Of a DNA stretch of 64,000 nt, positions 20,414 through 32,277 are shown one piece after another. Made by a program: the position numbers and the translations under genes. How positions within the stretch are numbered: the stretch's first letter is position 1; every line of letters begins with the position of its first letter. The stretch is taken from the NCBI GenBank assembly GCA_951799425.1, contig OX637402.1, positions 26,938,492 to 27,002,491 of the forward strand, in the 5' to 3' direction. The notes beneath the pieces were generated by a model, which did not search any database, was not told where the DNA came from, and was given only the letters and a program-made list of their open reading frames with translations. This DNA comes from Ilex aquifolium. Taxonomy: Eukaryota; Streptophyta; Magnoliopsida; Aquifoliales; Aquifoliaceae.

Positions 20414-23400
20414 ATGATTGAAAGCATAATGGATCCTCCCGAGGGTCAAAATCAAGGGGAAACGGAAGGTTCTCATGCTCCTGTTGTGGCAGAGGCAAGG
20501 GAGGGACAACAACAGGAGGGCGGGGAAGGTGAACATAATCAACCTGATATGATTCAGAGGGCGTTGGAAGTGATGGTGCAGGTGGCGACATCAACAAATC
20601 GGATTGTGGAATTGCAAACAGAGATTCAGGCAGCCACTAGGGCAAGACCACATGTACCCCTTGGGGAACCGCGAGGTACGGTTCATGAGAGGTTTATGAA
20701 ACTGGATCCTCCGATGTTTGCGGGGACAATTAATCCATCGGAGGCGGAGGATTGGCTGAAACGAATGGAATCAATTTTTGAAGTTATGCAACTCTATGAT
20801 GATCAACGAGTGACACTTGCATCCTTTATGCTTAAGGAGGAAGCACGATTTTGGTGGGAGGCTGCCAGACGACTGTTGGTTGCACCGATAGTAGGAGTTG
20901 AAGGTCAAGTAGCCGGTAATGTGGCTCCAGCACCACCGCCTATTACTTGGGATCAATTTGTGAAAGTGTTTAATGACAAGTATTTTCCTGAGTCTTATCG
21001 GTACGAGCAGGAGGTAGCATTTATGACTTTGACTCAAGGCAGGATGTCGGTGGCAGAGTATGAAAAGCAATTCACTACATTGTCACGTTTTGCAAAGGCT
21101 TTTGTTCAAACTGATGAAGCTCTGTGCAAGAAGTTTCAGTGGGGATTAGCTTACCCCATACGGAGTCGACTTTCGGCTTTTGAGTTAACTAGTTATGTGA
21201 CCTTGGTTAATAAAGCTTTGGTTGTTGAGAAAGATGTAAAAGAATCAGAGGGACGACGGGAGCAATTCAAGAGGAGGAAGTTTGACACTGTTCAGGGTAT
21301 GGGATCTCTATCTGGGGGTCAGACTTCGGGACAGAAGGGGCAAGGATCGAAGTTCTCACAAACAGGAGGTGTTGGAAATTCCCATAAATCTAGGGGTGCA
21401 CGGGGTTATACTTCCTTTAAACCCCCGACAGGATTTCAGGGCAGGGGACAATCGAGTGGACGAGACACTAATGTTACTTGTTTTAAATGTGGAGTGGACG
21501 GTCACATCGCTCGGAATTGTCAAACAGGATCAGCTAGTGGAGCTCGACGATGTTATGAGTGTGGGCAAGTGGGACACTTTGCACGTGAATGTCCAACCAA
21601 ATCTGTCATGTCACCTTCAGTGGGTAGTGTAAATCTGGGGAGAAGAAATACATCAACATCGACAGGGATGCAAGGTGCAGGTAAGGGGTCTGTTGGTACC
21701 ACCGGGACTCAGGGACGGGTTTTTGCTATGACACAGCAGGATGCCTATGCTTCGCCCAATGTGGTTACAGGTACAATTTCTGTATTAGGTAAAAATGCTC
21801 GAATTTTAATTGATCCCGGATCTACACACTCTTTTGTTGCACACACTTATAGTAAGCATTGGAAACACCCTGCCACACATTTGAATTATCATTTATCCAT
21901 AGCAACCCCGGTGGGTGAGGTAGTGGTAGTTAGCACTGTGTATAAGGCTTGCATAATTCGAATTGACACACGAGAATTATTTGTGGATTTACTTCCACTC
22001 GATATGTGTGACTTTGATGTGATTTTGGGGATGGATTGGCTATCGGCCTATCATGCCTCAGTTGACTGTTATAAAAAGGAGGTTACTTTTCAACCACCTG
22101 GCGACACCGAATTTAAATTCCAAGGTGAACGGAAAGTAACTCCAAATTGTCTTATATCAGCAATCAAAGCTCGAAGGTTGCTTAAGAAGGGATGCCAAGG
22201 TTATTTGGCATATGTGAGGAGTGTGGGTGAGGATAAAGCTGAACCAACAAAGGTACCAGTAGTGAAAGACTTCCTTGATGTTTTTCCGGATGAATTACCT
22301 GGGTTGCCACCTGATCGGGAAGTAGAATTTGTGATAGAATTACTACCCGGAACTGCGCCCATATCAATCGCCCCATATCGAATGGCACCAGCTGAGTTGA
22401 AAGAGTTGAAGGAACAGTTACAAGATTTATTGAATCGGGGTTTTATTCAACCGAGTACTTCACCATGGGGAGCGCCAGTGCTATTTGTGAAAAAGAAGGA
22501 TGGTACTATGCGGCTATGTATTGATTATCGACAACTTAATAAGGTGACTATTCGCAATAAATACCCATTGCCACGAATAGATGATTTGTTTGATCAATTA
22601 CAGGCAGCAAAAGTCTATTCCAAAATTGATTTAAGATCAGGATATCACCAATTAAGGGTAAAGATAAATGATGTACCAAAGACAGCATTTCGAACTAGGT
22701 ACGGGCACTATGAATTTCTAGTTATGCCGTTTGGATTAACAAATGCTCCGGCCGCTTTTATGGATTTGATGCATAGGGTGTTTCAACCCTACCTTGATTC
22801 ATTTGTAATTGTGTTTATAGATGATATTTTGGTGTATTCTCATAATGAAGTAGAACATGAGCAACATTTGCGAATTATTTTACAAACTTTAAGGGAAAAA
22901 CAACTGTATGCCAAATTCAGCAAATGTGAATTTTGGATGGATAGCGTGGTATTTCTTGGACATGTGGTGTCAAAAGATGGAATTCAAGTGGATCCAAAGA
23001 AAATTGAGGCCGTGGTAAAATGGGAGCAACCAAGGAATGTAACGGAAGTAAGAAGTTTCTTGGGGTTAGCGGGTTACTATCGTCGATTCATTCAAGGATT
23101 TTCATCAATTGCGATGCCGTTGACCCGTCTCACTAGAAAGGATGTTAAATTTCAATGGGATGATAAGTGTGAACAAAGTTTCCAAGAGTTGAAAATAAGG
23201 TTGGTTTCTGCACCTGTTTTAACCATTCCAAAAGAAGGCGGGAATTTTGTAGTTTATAGTGATGCCTCACATCGGGGGTTGGGTTGTGTATTAATGCAAG
23301 ATGGGAGGGTGATCGCCTACGCTTCTCGACAATTAAAAAATCACGAGCGTAATTACCCTACCCATGATTTGGAGTTGGCTGCAATTGTGTTCGCCTTGAA

Positions 23401-25216
23401 ATTGTGGAGACATTACCTATACGGAGAGACTTGCGAAATTTATACTGATCATCAAAGCTTAAAGTACTTGTTCACGCAAAAGGAGTTGAATTTAAGACAG
23501 AGGCGATGGATGGAGTTATTGAAGGATTATGATTGCACTATTCATTATCATCCAGGGAAGGCAAATGTAGTGGCGGACGCGCTGAGTCGTAAATCATCGG
23601 GATTGTTATCATGTGTGCAATGTGCGCGGGTGAATGCCTTGGCAGAGCTAAGGGCTTTAGGTGTGGAATTTCAACTGTTGGGAGATGATGTAGTAATGGG
23701 GCAAATTAAAGTTAGAACGATATTCGAGGATCAGATCCGGGATGCACAACTACAGGATTCATTTACGAAGAAGATGAGGGAGGAGATTGGAAGTGGGCGT
23801 CAAACTGATTTTAAAGTGCGAAAAGATGATATGTTGATGTTTAGAAATCGTCTTTATGTACCCAACGACCTGGACCTTAAGCGCATGATTTTGGAGGAGG
23901 CACACAATTCTGCCTACGCTATGCACCCAGGGAGCACCAAGATGTATCGTGACATTCGGGAATATTATTGGTGGATGGGAATGAAACGGGAAATAGCGGA
24001 GTTTGTGTCTAAATGCTTGGTATGTCAACAAGTAAAGGCGGAGCATCAACGACCTGCGGGACTACTTCAACCACTCTCTATTCCAGAATGGAAGTGGGAG
24101 CATATCACAATGGATTTTGTGGTGGGTTTACCCCGGACCCAGAAGGGACATGATTCCATTTGGGTAATAGTTGATCGTTTAACCAAGTCTGCTCATTTCC
24201 TCGCGATAAAAACAAACTTTCCTTTGGATAAATATGCTAAATTGTATGTGGATGAAATCGTGCGTTTACATGGAGCACCGGTGTCAATTGTGGCTGATAG
24301 AGATCCAAGGTTTACTTCACGGTTCTGGCCAAGTTTACAACAAGCTCTAGGTACCACACTAAAGCTCAGTTCAGCTTTCCATCCTCAAACGGATGGACAA
24401 TCAGAAAGGGTGATCCAAATTTTAGAAGACATGTTGAGAGCTTGTGTAATGGAGTTCAGGGGTAACTGGGATGATCACTTACCTTTGATTGAATTTGCCT
24501 ATAATAATAGTTTTCAATCTAGCATAGGCATGGCTCCTTATGAAGCACTATATGGACGACGTTGTAGAACGCCAGTATGCTGGACCGAGGTGGGGGAACG
24601 AAAGATACTTGGTCCAGAATTAGTGCAGGTAACGGTGGACAAGGTGAAAGTGATACAAGAGCGATTAAAAACCGCTCAAAGTCGACAGAAAAGTTATGCA
24701 GACAATAGAAGACGAGATCTGGAATTTTCTGTTGGTGATCAAGTATTTTTGCGAGTTTCACCGTGGAAAGGGGTTATGCGGTTTGGGAAGAAAGGAAAAT
24801 TAAGTCCAAGGTACGTCGGGCCATTTAAGATACTTGAAAAAGTTGGAGCTGTCGCATATCGTTTAGCATTACCGGCAAATTTGTCTCGGTTACATGATGT
24901 GTTTCATGTGTCAATGCTCCGAAAATATGTAACCGATCCCTCTCACACTCTAACAACGGTGCCGGTGGAACTGGAAAATAATTTGACTTATGAGGAGAAA
25001 CCTGTGGCGATTCTGAACCGACGGGATCAAGTGCTTCGAACGAAAGTCATACCATTAGTAAAGGTATTGTGGCGGAATCAAACAGTTGAAGGAGCAACTT
25101 GGGAAGCAGAGGAAAGCATGCGAATCAAGTATCCTCACTTGTTTCAGACTGGTAAGTCAAATTTCGGGGACGAAATTCCTAAGGAGGGGAAAATTGTAAA
25201 ACCCGAACACGCATGA
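20414..25216 (+). CDS. Ty3/gypsy chromovirus (Tekay/Del-like) gag-pol polyprotein
   Basis: One open frame of 1,600 codons with no stop or frameshift. In order: gag with the retrotransposon capsid region (about residues 95-290); two CCHC knuckles near 356-400 ([28 protein letters not shown]); aspartic protease [11 protein letters not shown] near 466 (DPG rather than DSG, common in this clade); reverse transcriptase about 630-830 with FIDDILVYS near 802; RNase H about 940-1060 ([11 protein letters not shown]); integrase zinc finger (HPGSTKMY…CLVCQQVK) about 1165-1212 and core about 1225-1350; C-terminal chromodomain-like segment about 1535-1585 ([17 protein letters not shown]). Domain order and chromodomain place it among chromoviruses. 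An alternative start is the ATG at 20429. The last seven or so codons run into the 3' LTR. The proteins may still be made, but the element has a truncated 3' LTR and probably cannot copy itself without help. Confidence 0.95.
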   Translation: MIESIMDPPEGQNQGETEGSHAPVVAEAREGQQQEGGEGEHNQPDMIQRALEVMVQVATSTNRIVELQTEIQAATRARPHVPLGEPRGTVHERFMKLDPPMFAGTINPSEAEDWLKRMESIFEVMQLYDDQRVTLASFMLKEEARFWWEAARRLLVAPIVGVEGQVAGNVAPAPPPITWDQFVKVFNDKYFPESYRYEQEVAFMTLTQGRMSVAEYEKQFTTLSRFAKAFVQTDEALCKKFQWGLAYPIRSRLSAFELTSYVTLVNKALVVEKDVKESEGRREQFKRRKFDTVQGMGSLSGGQTSGQKGQGSKFSQTGGVGNSHKSRGARGYTSFKPPTGFQGRGQSSGRDTNVTCFKCGVDGHIARNCQTGSASGARRCYECGQVGHFARECPTKSVMSPSVGSVNLGRRNTSTSTGMQGAGKGSVGTTGTQGRVFAMTQQDAYASPNVVTGTISVLGKNARILIDPGSTHSFVAHTYSKHWKHPATHLNYHLSIATPVGEVVVVSTVYKACIIRIDTRELFVDLLPLDMCDFDVILGMDWLSAYHASVDCYKKEVTFQPPGDTEFKFQGERKVTPNCLISAIKARRLLKKGCQGYLAYVRSVGEDKAEPTKVPVVKDFLDVFPDELPGLPPDREVEFVIELLPGTAPISIAPYRMAPAELKELKEQLQDLLNRGFIQPSTSPWGAPVLFVKKKDGTMRLCIDYRQLNKVTIRNKYPLPRIDDLFDQLQAAKVYSKIDLRSGYHQLRVKINDVPKTAFRTRYGHYEFLVMPFGLTNAPAAFMDLMHRVFQPYLDSFVIVFIDDILVYSHNEVEHEQHLRIILQTLREKQLYAKFSKCEFWMDSVVFLGHVVSKDGIQVDPKKIEAVVKWEQPRNVTEVRSFLGLAGYYRRFIQGFSSIAMPLTRLTRKDVKFQWDDKCEQSFQELKIRLVSAPVLTIPKEGGNFVVYSDASHRGLGCVLMQDGRVIAYASRQLKNHERNYPTHDLELAAIVFALKLWRHYLYGETCEIYTDHQSLKYLFTQKELNLRQRRWMELLKDYDCTIHYHPGKANVVADALSRKSSGLLSCVQCARVNALAELRALGVEFQLLGDDVVMGQIKVRTIFEDQIRDAQLQDSFTKKMREEIGSGRQTDFKVRKDDMLMFRNRLYVPNDLDLKRMILEEAHNSAYAMHPGSTKMYRDIREYYWWMGMKREIAEFVSKCLVCQQVKAEHQRPAGLLQPLSIPEWKWEHITMDFVVGLPRTQKGHDSIWVIVDRLTKSAHFLAIKTNFPLDKYAKLYVDEIVRLHGAPVSIVADRDPRFTSRFWPSLQQALGTTLKLSSAFHPQTDGQSERVIQILEDMLRACVMEFRGNWDDHLPLIEFAYNNSFQSSIGMAPYEALYGRRCRTPVCWTEVGERKILGPELVQVTVDKVKVIQERLKTAQSRQKSYADNRRRDLEFSVGDQVFLRVSPWKGVMRFGKKGKLSPRYVGPFKILEKVGAVAYRLALPANLSRLHDVFHVSMLRKYVTDPSHTLTTVPVELENNLTYEEKPVAILNRRDQVLRTKVIPLVKVLWRNQTVEGATWEAEESMRIKYPHLFQTGKSNFGDEIPKEGKIVKPEHA
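25181..25194 (+). promoter_or_regulatory. Polypurine tract of the chromovirus
   Basis: AAGGAGGGGAAAAT lies directly before the LTR start TGTAAAACCC at 25195, as expected for the plus-strand primer. The inverted second element has the same tract at about 27807-27820, read on minus. Confidence 0.85.
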
Positions 25217-25452
25217 CCAATATATAATATTTGTCATAAGTATATTCACACATGACATGCATGCGTAGGATTGAAGATTAGTATTTAATTATGAGTAATG
25301 AACGATGAATATTTTAATATTTAGGGATAATTTATAAAAAATGATTATAGGGAGAATTGTTTTATTTAAAGTGTGAAAAATTAAATAAGAATGTTGACAT
25401 GTGATATTCTTTTATTATTTCATGTATATTAGCGCATGTGAAATTAATCGCA
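25195..25452 (+). mobile_element. Chromovirus 3' LTR, truncated to its first 258 bp
   Basis: From 25232 it matches the 5' LTR from 17560 almost base for base as far as gcatgtgaaattaatcg (25452). There the 5' LTR continues ggtgacaagc, but here an unrelated sequence, cataactttgatacc, begins. The rest of the 3' LTR, including its transcript end region, is lost. Confidence 0.88.
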
Positions 25453-27848
25453 TAACTTTGATACCTTTATATACATACACATTATGTTTAAAGGACATAA
25501 AAAAAAACCCCACGATTACGTCTCAATCGACCCTCTAAACTCGGCAGTGGACTCCTCTCGTCTTTAGTGTTTTTCCTGAAAAGTCATTGAGATCATTTGT
25601 GAGAGCAAGGATGCAATCAATAATCATGAGCACAACAAGAGATAAAGAAAATACTTTATTTATTTAGAAATAACCTTAACCACGTTGCAATTACCAACAT
25701 TAAAATTACACTTCACCACTTACATGTTGTTCGGATACATCACATAGACATAACTTGTATAAATCACATAGGCAAAATTTATCGCTAAAAAAGTTACTTT
25801 CACATAATTAAATTATGCCACACAACGAATACCCTCGCGCATACCCCGGTCACATAGGAAATTTAAGCTACACAAATAATTCTCATCACTTAGACGACAT
25901 ATACCACATAAATAATTCTTATCACTTAGATGACTCAAGTCAGATAGATACTTCTCATTCTTGTCACTTAGACGACTTAAATACGTAATTTAATTCCGTC
26001 ATGTAGATGCCGTTGTTAATCAACTTGAATCACAAGGCTAATTTTGGTCAAGCAATTAATTCTTGTCTTATAAGTGACTCACAATCACTTAATATTTCCT
26101 GTAACATAGACGACACGCAACTACTTGGTAATTCCCGTCACATAGACGTTATACAATCACTTAATATTTCCCGTCACGAAGACGACACACAAACTTACTA
26201 TTTCTCGTCACGTAGACGTCACACAATCACTTAATATTTCCCGTCACAAAGACGACTTGTATGCTTAATATTTTTCCGTCACGTAGATGACACACAAACT
26301 TAATATTTTCCGTCACGTAGACAACACACAAACTTAGTATTTCCCGTCACGTAGACGTCACACAATCATTTAATATTTTCCGTCACGAAGACAACTCATA
26401 TACTTAATATTTTCCCGTCACGTAGACATTCACAATCACTTAATATTTCCAGTCACGAAGACGATACACAAACTTAATATTTTTCGTTACGAAAACGATT
26501 AATATGACACTTTTATCGTATGGACAACTCGTGTATTTATAATATTCCCAATCGATTTTATGACCCAAGCTCTCATTGCAACTCTCGCCATTTTGATGGC
26601 TCACACCCACATTATTATCTCATCATAGGACGGCATCATGCTCGCAAATGAATTCAGCTCACAAATAGTCAACTCGAAACGCATGCACGGATTTCATCAC
26701 ACAATCAACCCAAGCCACAGAGGCTTACCTCGTTATTTAAACCATCTCTGTCACCCAAAATTACACCACTTAGTTATTAAATCTCAAAAGAGATCATGAA
26801 ACAACCATTTAAACAAAACTTAAATATGTATCAATAAAGAGAATGTAGGATAGCACACCTACCTTGCGTGAGATTTTACCGCGTAGACGACCCCTCCGTC
26901 AGAGCTTTGAGTGCGGCATTCTTTGACATTTTTGCTTCTGGACCTGTCACGCCCAATAGCCATAATCCCACTCGAGCGTAAATATGTAATAATGCTTAAA
27001 TCCATAATGGTTTACGCAACTCGAATTTTAATACCCAATTCGAGTCAAATAAATAATCCATTTACATCGAATAAAATTATCTACTCGAATTGATTCAACT
27101 AATCTTCTCAAATCCATTAAATCAATATTTATTTGAACCAATTACATTAAATGAAACCTTTCTCATAAAATTGCAAGTGCAAGATCTCTTTTTTTCTTTT
27201 TCTTTTTTTCTTTTCTTTTTGCATGCAAGACATGCAAGTGGAAACCTTCATCATGACTCTATATTCTATATATATCCTATATATCTATATATATATCCAA
27301 ATGTACTCCCTAGTTTATATAGGTTTATAAATGTACAATTATATGTATGTACCCACTTTGTTTTTTGTATACATATTTATACATAAACATGTATATACAT
27401 TTATTTAAATTATTGACAATCTATTAAATTTGTCTTTCGGACCCTTAACCACTCCTTGTATATACTAATACATTTTATTTTATTATTATTATTTTTTTAT
27501 AACAATAAATTTATGTCACATGCTTGTCACCCGATTAATTCCACATGCACTAACGTACATAAAATAATAAAGTCATATCGCATGTCAACATTCTTATTTA
27601 ATTTTTCACACTTTAAATAAAACAATTCTCCTTGTAATCATTCTCTATAAAATTATCTCTAAATATAAAAATATTCATCGTTCAGCTTCAGGTCTCATAT
27701 CATTACTCGTAATTAAATACTAATTGTCAATCATACGCATGCATGTCACATGTGAATATACTTATGACAAATATTATATAATTGTCATGCGTGTTCAATT
27801 CTTACAATTTTCCCCTCCTTAGGAATTTCGTCCCCGAAATTTACTTAC
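25453..27848 (-). mobile_element. Inverted LTR and 3' internal tail of a second, related chromovirus
   Basis: Read on minus, it starts with the internal 3' end (ggtaagtaaatttcgggg, cgaaattcctaaggagggg), then LTR start TGTAAGAATTGAACACGC at 27806, and follows the LTR of the first element through tgtcataagtat, the poly-AT stretch and the gtccactgcc block near 25540. It diverges before the LTR end and stops at about 25453. Differences from the first LTR are frequent, so it is another insertion, not a copy of the same one. The internal tail joins laccase exon 3 at about 27842-27850, where the sequence tggtaagt is shared by element and exon edge. Confidence 0.85.
25955..26500 (-). repeat. Minisatellite-like array of CGTCACGTAGACG motifs in the inverted LTR
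   Basis: About 12-14 copies of cgtcac(g/a)(t/a)agacg, spaced about 30-36 bp apart, are separated by acacaatcacttaatattt-type filler. Five copies contain the exact cgtcacgtag. On the LTR sense strand this reads ctacgtgacg, joining an ACGTG core and a TGACG core, both known as plant bZIP-binding cores. The first element has seven or eight more degenerate versions (tctacgtgac, tctaagtgac, tcctcgtgacgg) at 19060-19420. Confidence 0.75.
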
Positions 27849-29584
27849 CATAGATAAACCAGTGGAATTCTTTTGTTCGCATAAGGTTTAGGGAAAGGAT
27901 AAGTGGTTCCATTCTTTGGATAGATGATGATAGCACCATGAACCGTAGCTCGTGACCAGTCGCTGTGAGCATGCCACCATAGAGTTCCTTCTTCATCAGA
28001 AAGCACAATCTTTTGGCTAAACTTTCCTCCTGGTTTAATAGGACACTGCGTGATAAACTCTGGTCCATCTGACCAAGGATACCTTGGCATTTTCACTCCA
28101 TGCCTGCAAAACCAATTCCATTATTCTTCCAAACTATGTATTTTCCAGCAATTCTTTGTACCCGTTGTCTCTGTGTGTGTTTTGAGTTATATAGTATACT
28201 AGGGTTGTCTAATGCACGACAAGTGTGTCCTTTTTTTTTTTTTTACTGTGATTAAAATATTGATATATAGATATTTTGTAGTTAAAATATTAGTAAATAG
28301 ATATATTATTGTTAAAAAGCTAAAATTTAATAAATATAACAGATAAATTTATTGTTTTAAAAATTTAAAATATAAATCATAAGATAGTCATGTATCAAAA
28401 ACAATATGGACCATCGTTGTGTTTTGTGTTGACTGTTGAGGAGCTTCCTCTTTTATCATACGGGTTCTTTTTCGGGAATCAAAGTTAGTTACTTATTGGA
28501 AAGGGATATAGAGAGGGATAGAGAGAGAGAGAGACAGAGAGAGAAGAGCTTGTACCAATGGATAGTGATATTTTGGTTGCCTTTGTTTTGAACATCAACA
28601 ATGATTGTATCTCCTGTCTGAGCATAGAGAGTTGGTCCGGGAAATTGTCCATTTACTGTCAAGATGTTCTTGGTGCTGCAGAGTCTTGTGTAAGGAGCTT
28701 CTTTCACCTATGAATAAAACCTTCGCAAGTTAACATGTAGTACAATGTGCATGCATTTGTACGCATACATAAATTTGCAACCACAATGCATCTGTTCCAA
28801 TCTTTTCGTGAACCATATCTTCTTATTATGTATGTAATATTTTTCGTATAGATGGTGGATGGTTTTGTCGCTTATATACTTATTAAATATACAAGAAATT
28901 AATGTTGTAAAAACTATAAATACAATAAGTTTACTAAAAGCATCATAAATATGGTAATTAATACAAATAATGTGACTTTATTTCTTCAAGTAAGAAAGAA
29001 GAAGTCGATGCTCATTTAGTGTACCTAACCTAACTCACCCCTTTAAGAATCAAATACAAAAAACATATGGGCAATGCCAATTTGAGTTAAAAAAAAAAAA
29101 GAGATGCAAAGATAAGGAAGACAAAAGGAGTATGAAGAAAAAAGAGCTAGCTAACCAAATGACATATTGACAAATTGAAGAAAGTTCAAATTTTTCATTC
29201 TTATAATTCCCTCAAGGGCAGAAATGCGCAGGGACTTAATTAACATAATGACCACCTTAATTACACCTTCATAGGGACAGAAATTTAGTTCGAGAGCAGC
29301 CTTATAAGATTTGTAAAACTACAAGGGGCAAGTGTAATTTGAAAATATACGTGACTCATAAAACTCATTAGAAGGGCGACTCTCCCAATGAGATCACCAT
29401 TGTACTCACCACAAAAGTGTGATGAAGTATCGAAGCTTGAGAATAGAGGAAGCCATCAAACAATAGAAACCCGAAAAACTGCAAGACTAAAACTTTCATG
29501 ATCGATCCCATTTTCAAGCAATGATTGTTTTGCTGGATAAGTGTAAGCTTGGCCTTTTGATACACATATGCATGCACTCCAAGG

Positions 29585-29593
29585 CTTTTTATA
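29585..29593 (-). promoter_or_regulatory. TATA box of laccase gene 2
   Basis: On minus, CTATAAAAAGCC lies about 75-80 bases before the ATG at 29511. The aligned place in the intact laccase gene has ATAAATAG about 75 bases before its ATG, which supports the assignment. Confidence 0.6.
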
Positions 29594-29599
29594 GAGATT

Positions 29600-30043
29600 T
29601 GAGTTGAGAGAGAGAGAGAGAGAGAAATAATAATAATGAACGTGCAAAGCCATAATGTTACTTTTTTGACGTGAATTTTCTACATAATCAACAAGCAACC
29701 AGTCTGGACTTTTTCATTCTATGCTTATTATGATATCCAATTTGTTTGAATCTGACCATTTCTTAATGGTAGAAAAACCATGGAATATCACAGTGCCCAC
29801 TGGATTGAATGTTCCGCGTATAATTTGTTATTATCTGGTTTTGGAGTCACGTTATTATTGGCCGCCAAGGGCCATTGGCCTTCCGGCGCCGATACTATTG
29901 TGACGTAATTTGAGGAACTAAGGAGAAGTTAATGTACTGTGACAACTAGACTACTAGGGGATGCCATCACTAAATGTATTCCATTATCAGTCCAGTAATT
30001 ACAATATATTAGATTATTAAATTAAGTCTCTAAATAAAATAAA
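29600..30043. other. Upstream flank of laccase gene 2; no gene seen
   Basis: It contains a GA run near 29609-29625 just upstream of the TATA box, then mixed sequence without credible coding frames. Possible distal promoter of the split laccase. Confidence 0.4.
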
Positions 30044-30569
30044 GAGTTAATTGCACTGTAAGTTCTCAAAGTATGAGATTTGTCTCATTTTGGTCCCTAA
30101 TATTTTAATTGCATCATTTTAGTCTCTAAAATATTGAATATATTTTTATATGATCCCTCAAGCAAGCAACGTCCAAATTGTTAATGATTTTTTATTATAA
30201 AATTATTACGGAATACCTAAATATGGACAAAGAAATAATTTAGATAACTCTTGACCAAATTACTATCCAAATTTTAGTCAAAAAATTACCCAAATTACAC
30301 AGTTTTCATCATGAGCTATCTAAATTTTGGTCAAGAGTTATTCATATTACGCATTTTTGGTCAAGAGCTACCCATATTATTTTTTGCCCATTTTAGTTAT
30401 CACATGACAAATTTATAATTAAAAATTATTAGTAGTTTGGATGTTATTTGTTTGAGGAACAACATAAAAACATATTTAATATTTCATGAACTAATATGAT
30501 GTAATTAAAATATTGAGGATAAAAATGAGTCAAACACTATATTTTAGGGACCTCAATTGTAATTAACCC
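30044..30569. mobile_element. Mutator-type MITE with 9-bp target duplication
   Basis: The inverted ends are GAGTTAATTGCACT on the left and, in reverse complement, GGGTTAATTACAAT on the right. They continue inward as paired sequence (tcattttggtccctaatatttt against tcatttttatcctcaatatttt). TAAAATAAA occurs directly on both sides (30035-30043 and 30570-30578). No coding capacity. The termini resemble those of the element at 46157. Confidence 0.82.
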
Positions 30570-30578
30570 TAAAATAAA

Positions 30579-31011
30579 AATAGCATAGGGAGGAAATCAC
30601 AAGAAACTACTAAGCCGAAGAAACTAACGAAGCAGCATAAACGGCGCAAATGACACTATTTTTTTTACTTTTTATGCTACCTTTCAAATATTAAAAGAGC
30701 AATGCTTTGTCCAAATTTTATATTCTAAATCTATGCAGGTGGTTGGATTAGTATACTTTATAAAACTAACTACCCGTTTGGGTACATAACTATTATTTAA
30801 AGAAACTCAAGATGTAATATATATATTTTAATCATAAAGATTATAAAATTAAGATTTTAAAGAATTTTAAGGGATAAGATGCCATCTTTATCATAAACCT
30901 TGGATAAAGACATGGTTAGGTAGGGTTTTTTGTGCCAAACTTTGAATGGAGACGTGGCTACTTCATTTTATTGCTTTAAGGCATACTTTATAACTTAAGA
31001 TCTCAAAATAG
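30579..31011. other. AT-rich spacer; nothing recognised
   Basis: No credible reading frame, RNA gene or element ends were seen. Confidence 0.5.
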
Positions 31012-31385
31012 TAATTTTCGACAAAAGTTAAATTTGTTTCGAATCAATTAAAATTTATACTTTTTTACTTATTAAAATTTGTGTTAATTAAAATTCGATT
31101 CAAGTTGATTAAAATTTATTTTCTACATATTAAAATTTAAGTCGATTAAAAGTTATATTTTTTATGTATTAAAATTCAGGCTGATTAAAATTCAATGTGA
31201 GTTGATTAAAATTTGATTCGAGCTAATTTTTAATCGGCTCGAATAGAATTTTAATCGACTCAAACTTTAATACGTAAAAAAATATAATCTTTAATCGACT
31301 CAAATATTGATTTGTAGAAAATAAATTTTAATTAACACGAATCAAATTTTAATCGGTCCGAATTTGAATATGTAAAAAAATTTAG
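31012..31385. repeat. Foldback (long inverted) repeat built from gattaaaatt units
   Basis: The left arm has repeated units such as ttcaagttgattaaaattta and taagtcgattaaaagtta. From about 31225 the same units appear reverse-complemented (ttttaatcgactcaaa, aatcggctcgaa). The turn is near 31210-31235, where ttcgagc pairs with gctcgaa across about 13 bp. Arms are roughly 170 bp and imperfect. Related units in one orientation occur at 44110-44170 and 44390-44720. Confidence 0.7.
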
Positions 31386-32155
31386 AAAACAGAAGAGGTC
31401 TCATTGAAGATATCTCTATCTAGAGGGGGTGTGGATGATGTTTTTTCTCAAATATATCATAGGCAATTTAGTAAAATTACATTTTAATTAACACATTTCA
31501 TCTGACATAAAGTGTCAGTGAAGATTCAGAAAATAAAGAAGGTGTGTCTTTAAAGATATAATAAATTAGAAGGAGTGAGACTGAAATTTTTACAAAAAAA
31601 AAAAAATAATGCTTTAATTTTGAAAAGTATATGTGCAGTACAAATAGGTACTCAATTATCTGTACTTTAATTTGTACTACCAAGATCACCTATGCTATAA
31701 GGATACACACCAGCAAAACCTCAATTTCACTCTCTGTCTATCTCTTCAAGTGCTTCTGCTCTTCCAAATTCTCTCACTCATCTCTACTTTGTATTTTCTC
31801 CCAAACCGCAGTTCCATCCTGTTTTTTATTGCTGAGAATTTTGATTATTTCTATTGACTTTGTTGGTGTTTTTGAAATAGACAAAATATCACGGTTCAAA
31901 GCCCTTTCAATACATTTTTCTACAATTATACATTATTGGAAGATGTAGAAGTTAGTGGAATTCATTGCGAGTGATTTGTCACTGGAAACAACTAAGATCT
32001 ATTGTATTGAAGCAGATGCAAATACAGTGACTTGAGTAACTAAATTCCTATGGTAAGACTCATCCTAAAAAAATTTCTGTGTGAAGTTTTTCTTTTCTCT
32101 GTAACCCAAGAAGCATTTTGATTATGTGTTTCATGAAGGTGTAATGGTATGTTAG
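31386..32155. other. Spacer; nothing firmly recognised
   Basis: It contains agagggggtgtgg near 31422, which resembles in inverted form the cacacccctt sequence at 44205, so it probably belongs to the same repeat family. No credible protein. Confidence 0.4.
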
Positions 32156-32277
32156 TTTGGGATGCGTGTAAAGATGCTAAACCACACATAGAAGACTCGA
32201 AAGGACGATTATGGACTTATTTGCAGTACAATTTGAAGAGTGGTGATGGTGAACTGGTATGGCAAGTTCAAAAACTC
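32156..32277 (+). pseudogene. Exon-like fragment of an unidentified gene
   Basis: A 122-bp open stretch lies between a possible acceptor (tatgttag at 32148-32155) and a good donor (ACTC|GTAAGT at 32277/32278). The frame (VWDACKDAKPHIEDSKGRLW, then TYLQYNLKSGDGELVWQVQ) has normal amino-acid composition, unlike the low-complexity frames around it. I do not recognise the family. No partner exons were found on either side, so it may be a captured or orphan exon, or chance. Confidence 0.35.

Larger units (their letters stand above)
15557..29511 (-). pseudogene. Laccase gene 2, split by a chromovirus composite
   Basis: Exons on minus: 1 29410-29511, 2 28556-28707, 3 from 28103 to about 27850, 4 (3' part only) 17468-17559, 5 15970-16917, 6 15557-15687. 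Exon 1 gives a secretion signal (MGSIMKVLVLQFFGFLLFDG). Exons 2-3 carry HW|HG and WWHAHSDW, exon 5 HPMHLHG, and exon 6 HCHFERH then WGMGM. Splice sites are canonical (for example CATTG|GTAC, CCTG|GTAT, CTACAG|GAG), and exons 2, 5 and 6 have the same lengths as the intact gene (152, 948, 131 bp). About 10.3 kb of retroelement DNA replaces intron 3 and the first 37 bp or so of exon 4, removing the GEWW region, so no normal enzyme is possible. Every remaining exon is open, so disruption is probably recent. The end of exon 3 (PYANKRIPLV) differs from the intact paralogue and may include junction sequence. Confidence 0.9.

Noticed and set aside
25955..26500. CRISPR-like array of short repeats with spacers
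   Set aside because: Spacers are themselves similar, the host is a plant, and the array lies in an LTR; it is a minisatellite of LTR motifs.
17560..27848. The retroelement block as a long intron that could be spliced out of laccase gene 2
   Set aside because: A GTAAGT exists at the left exon edge, but exon 4 has lost its acceptor and about 37 bp, and the reading phase across the junction does not fit; a normal enzyme cannot result.
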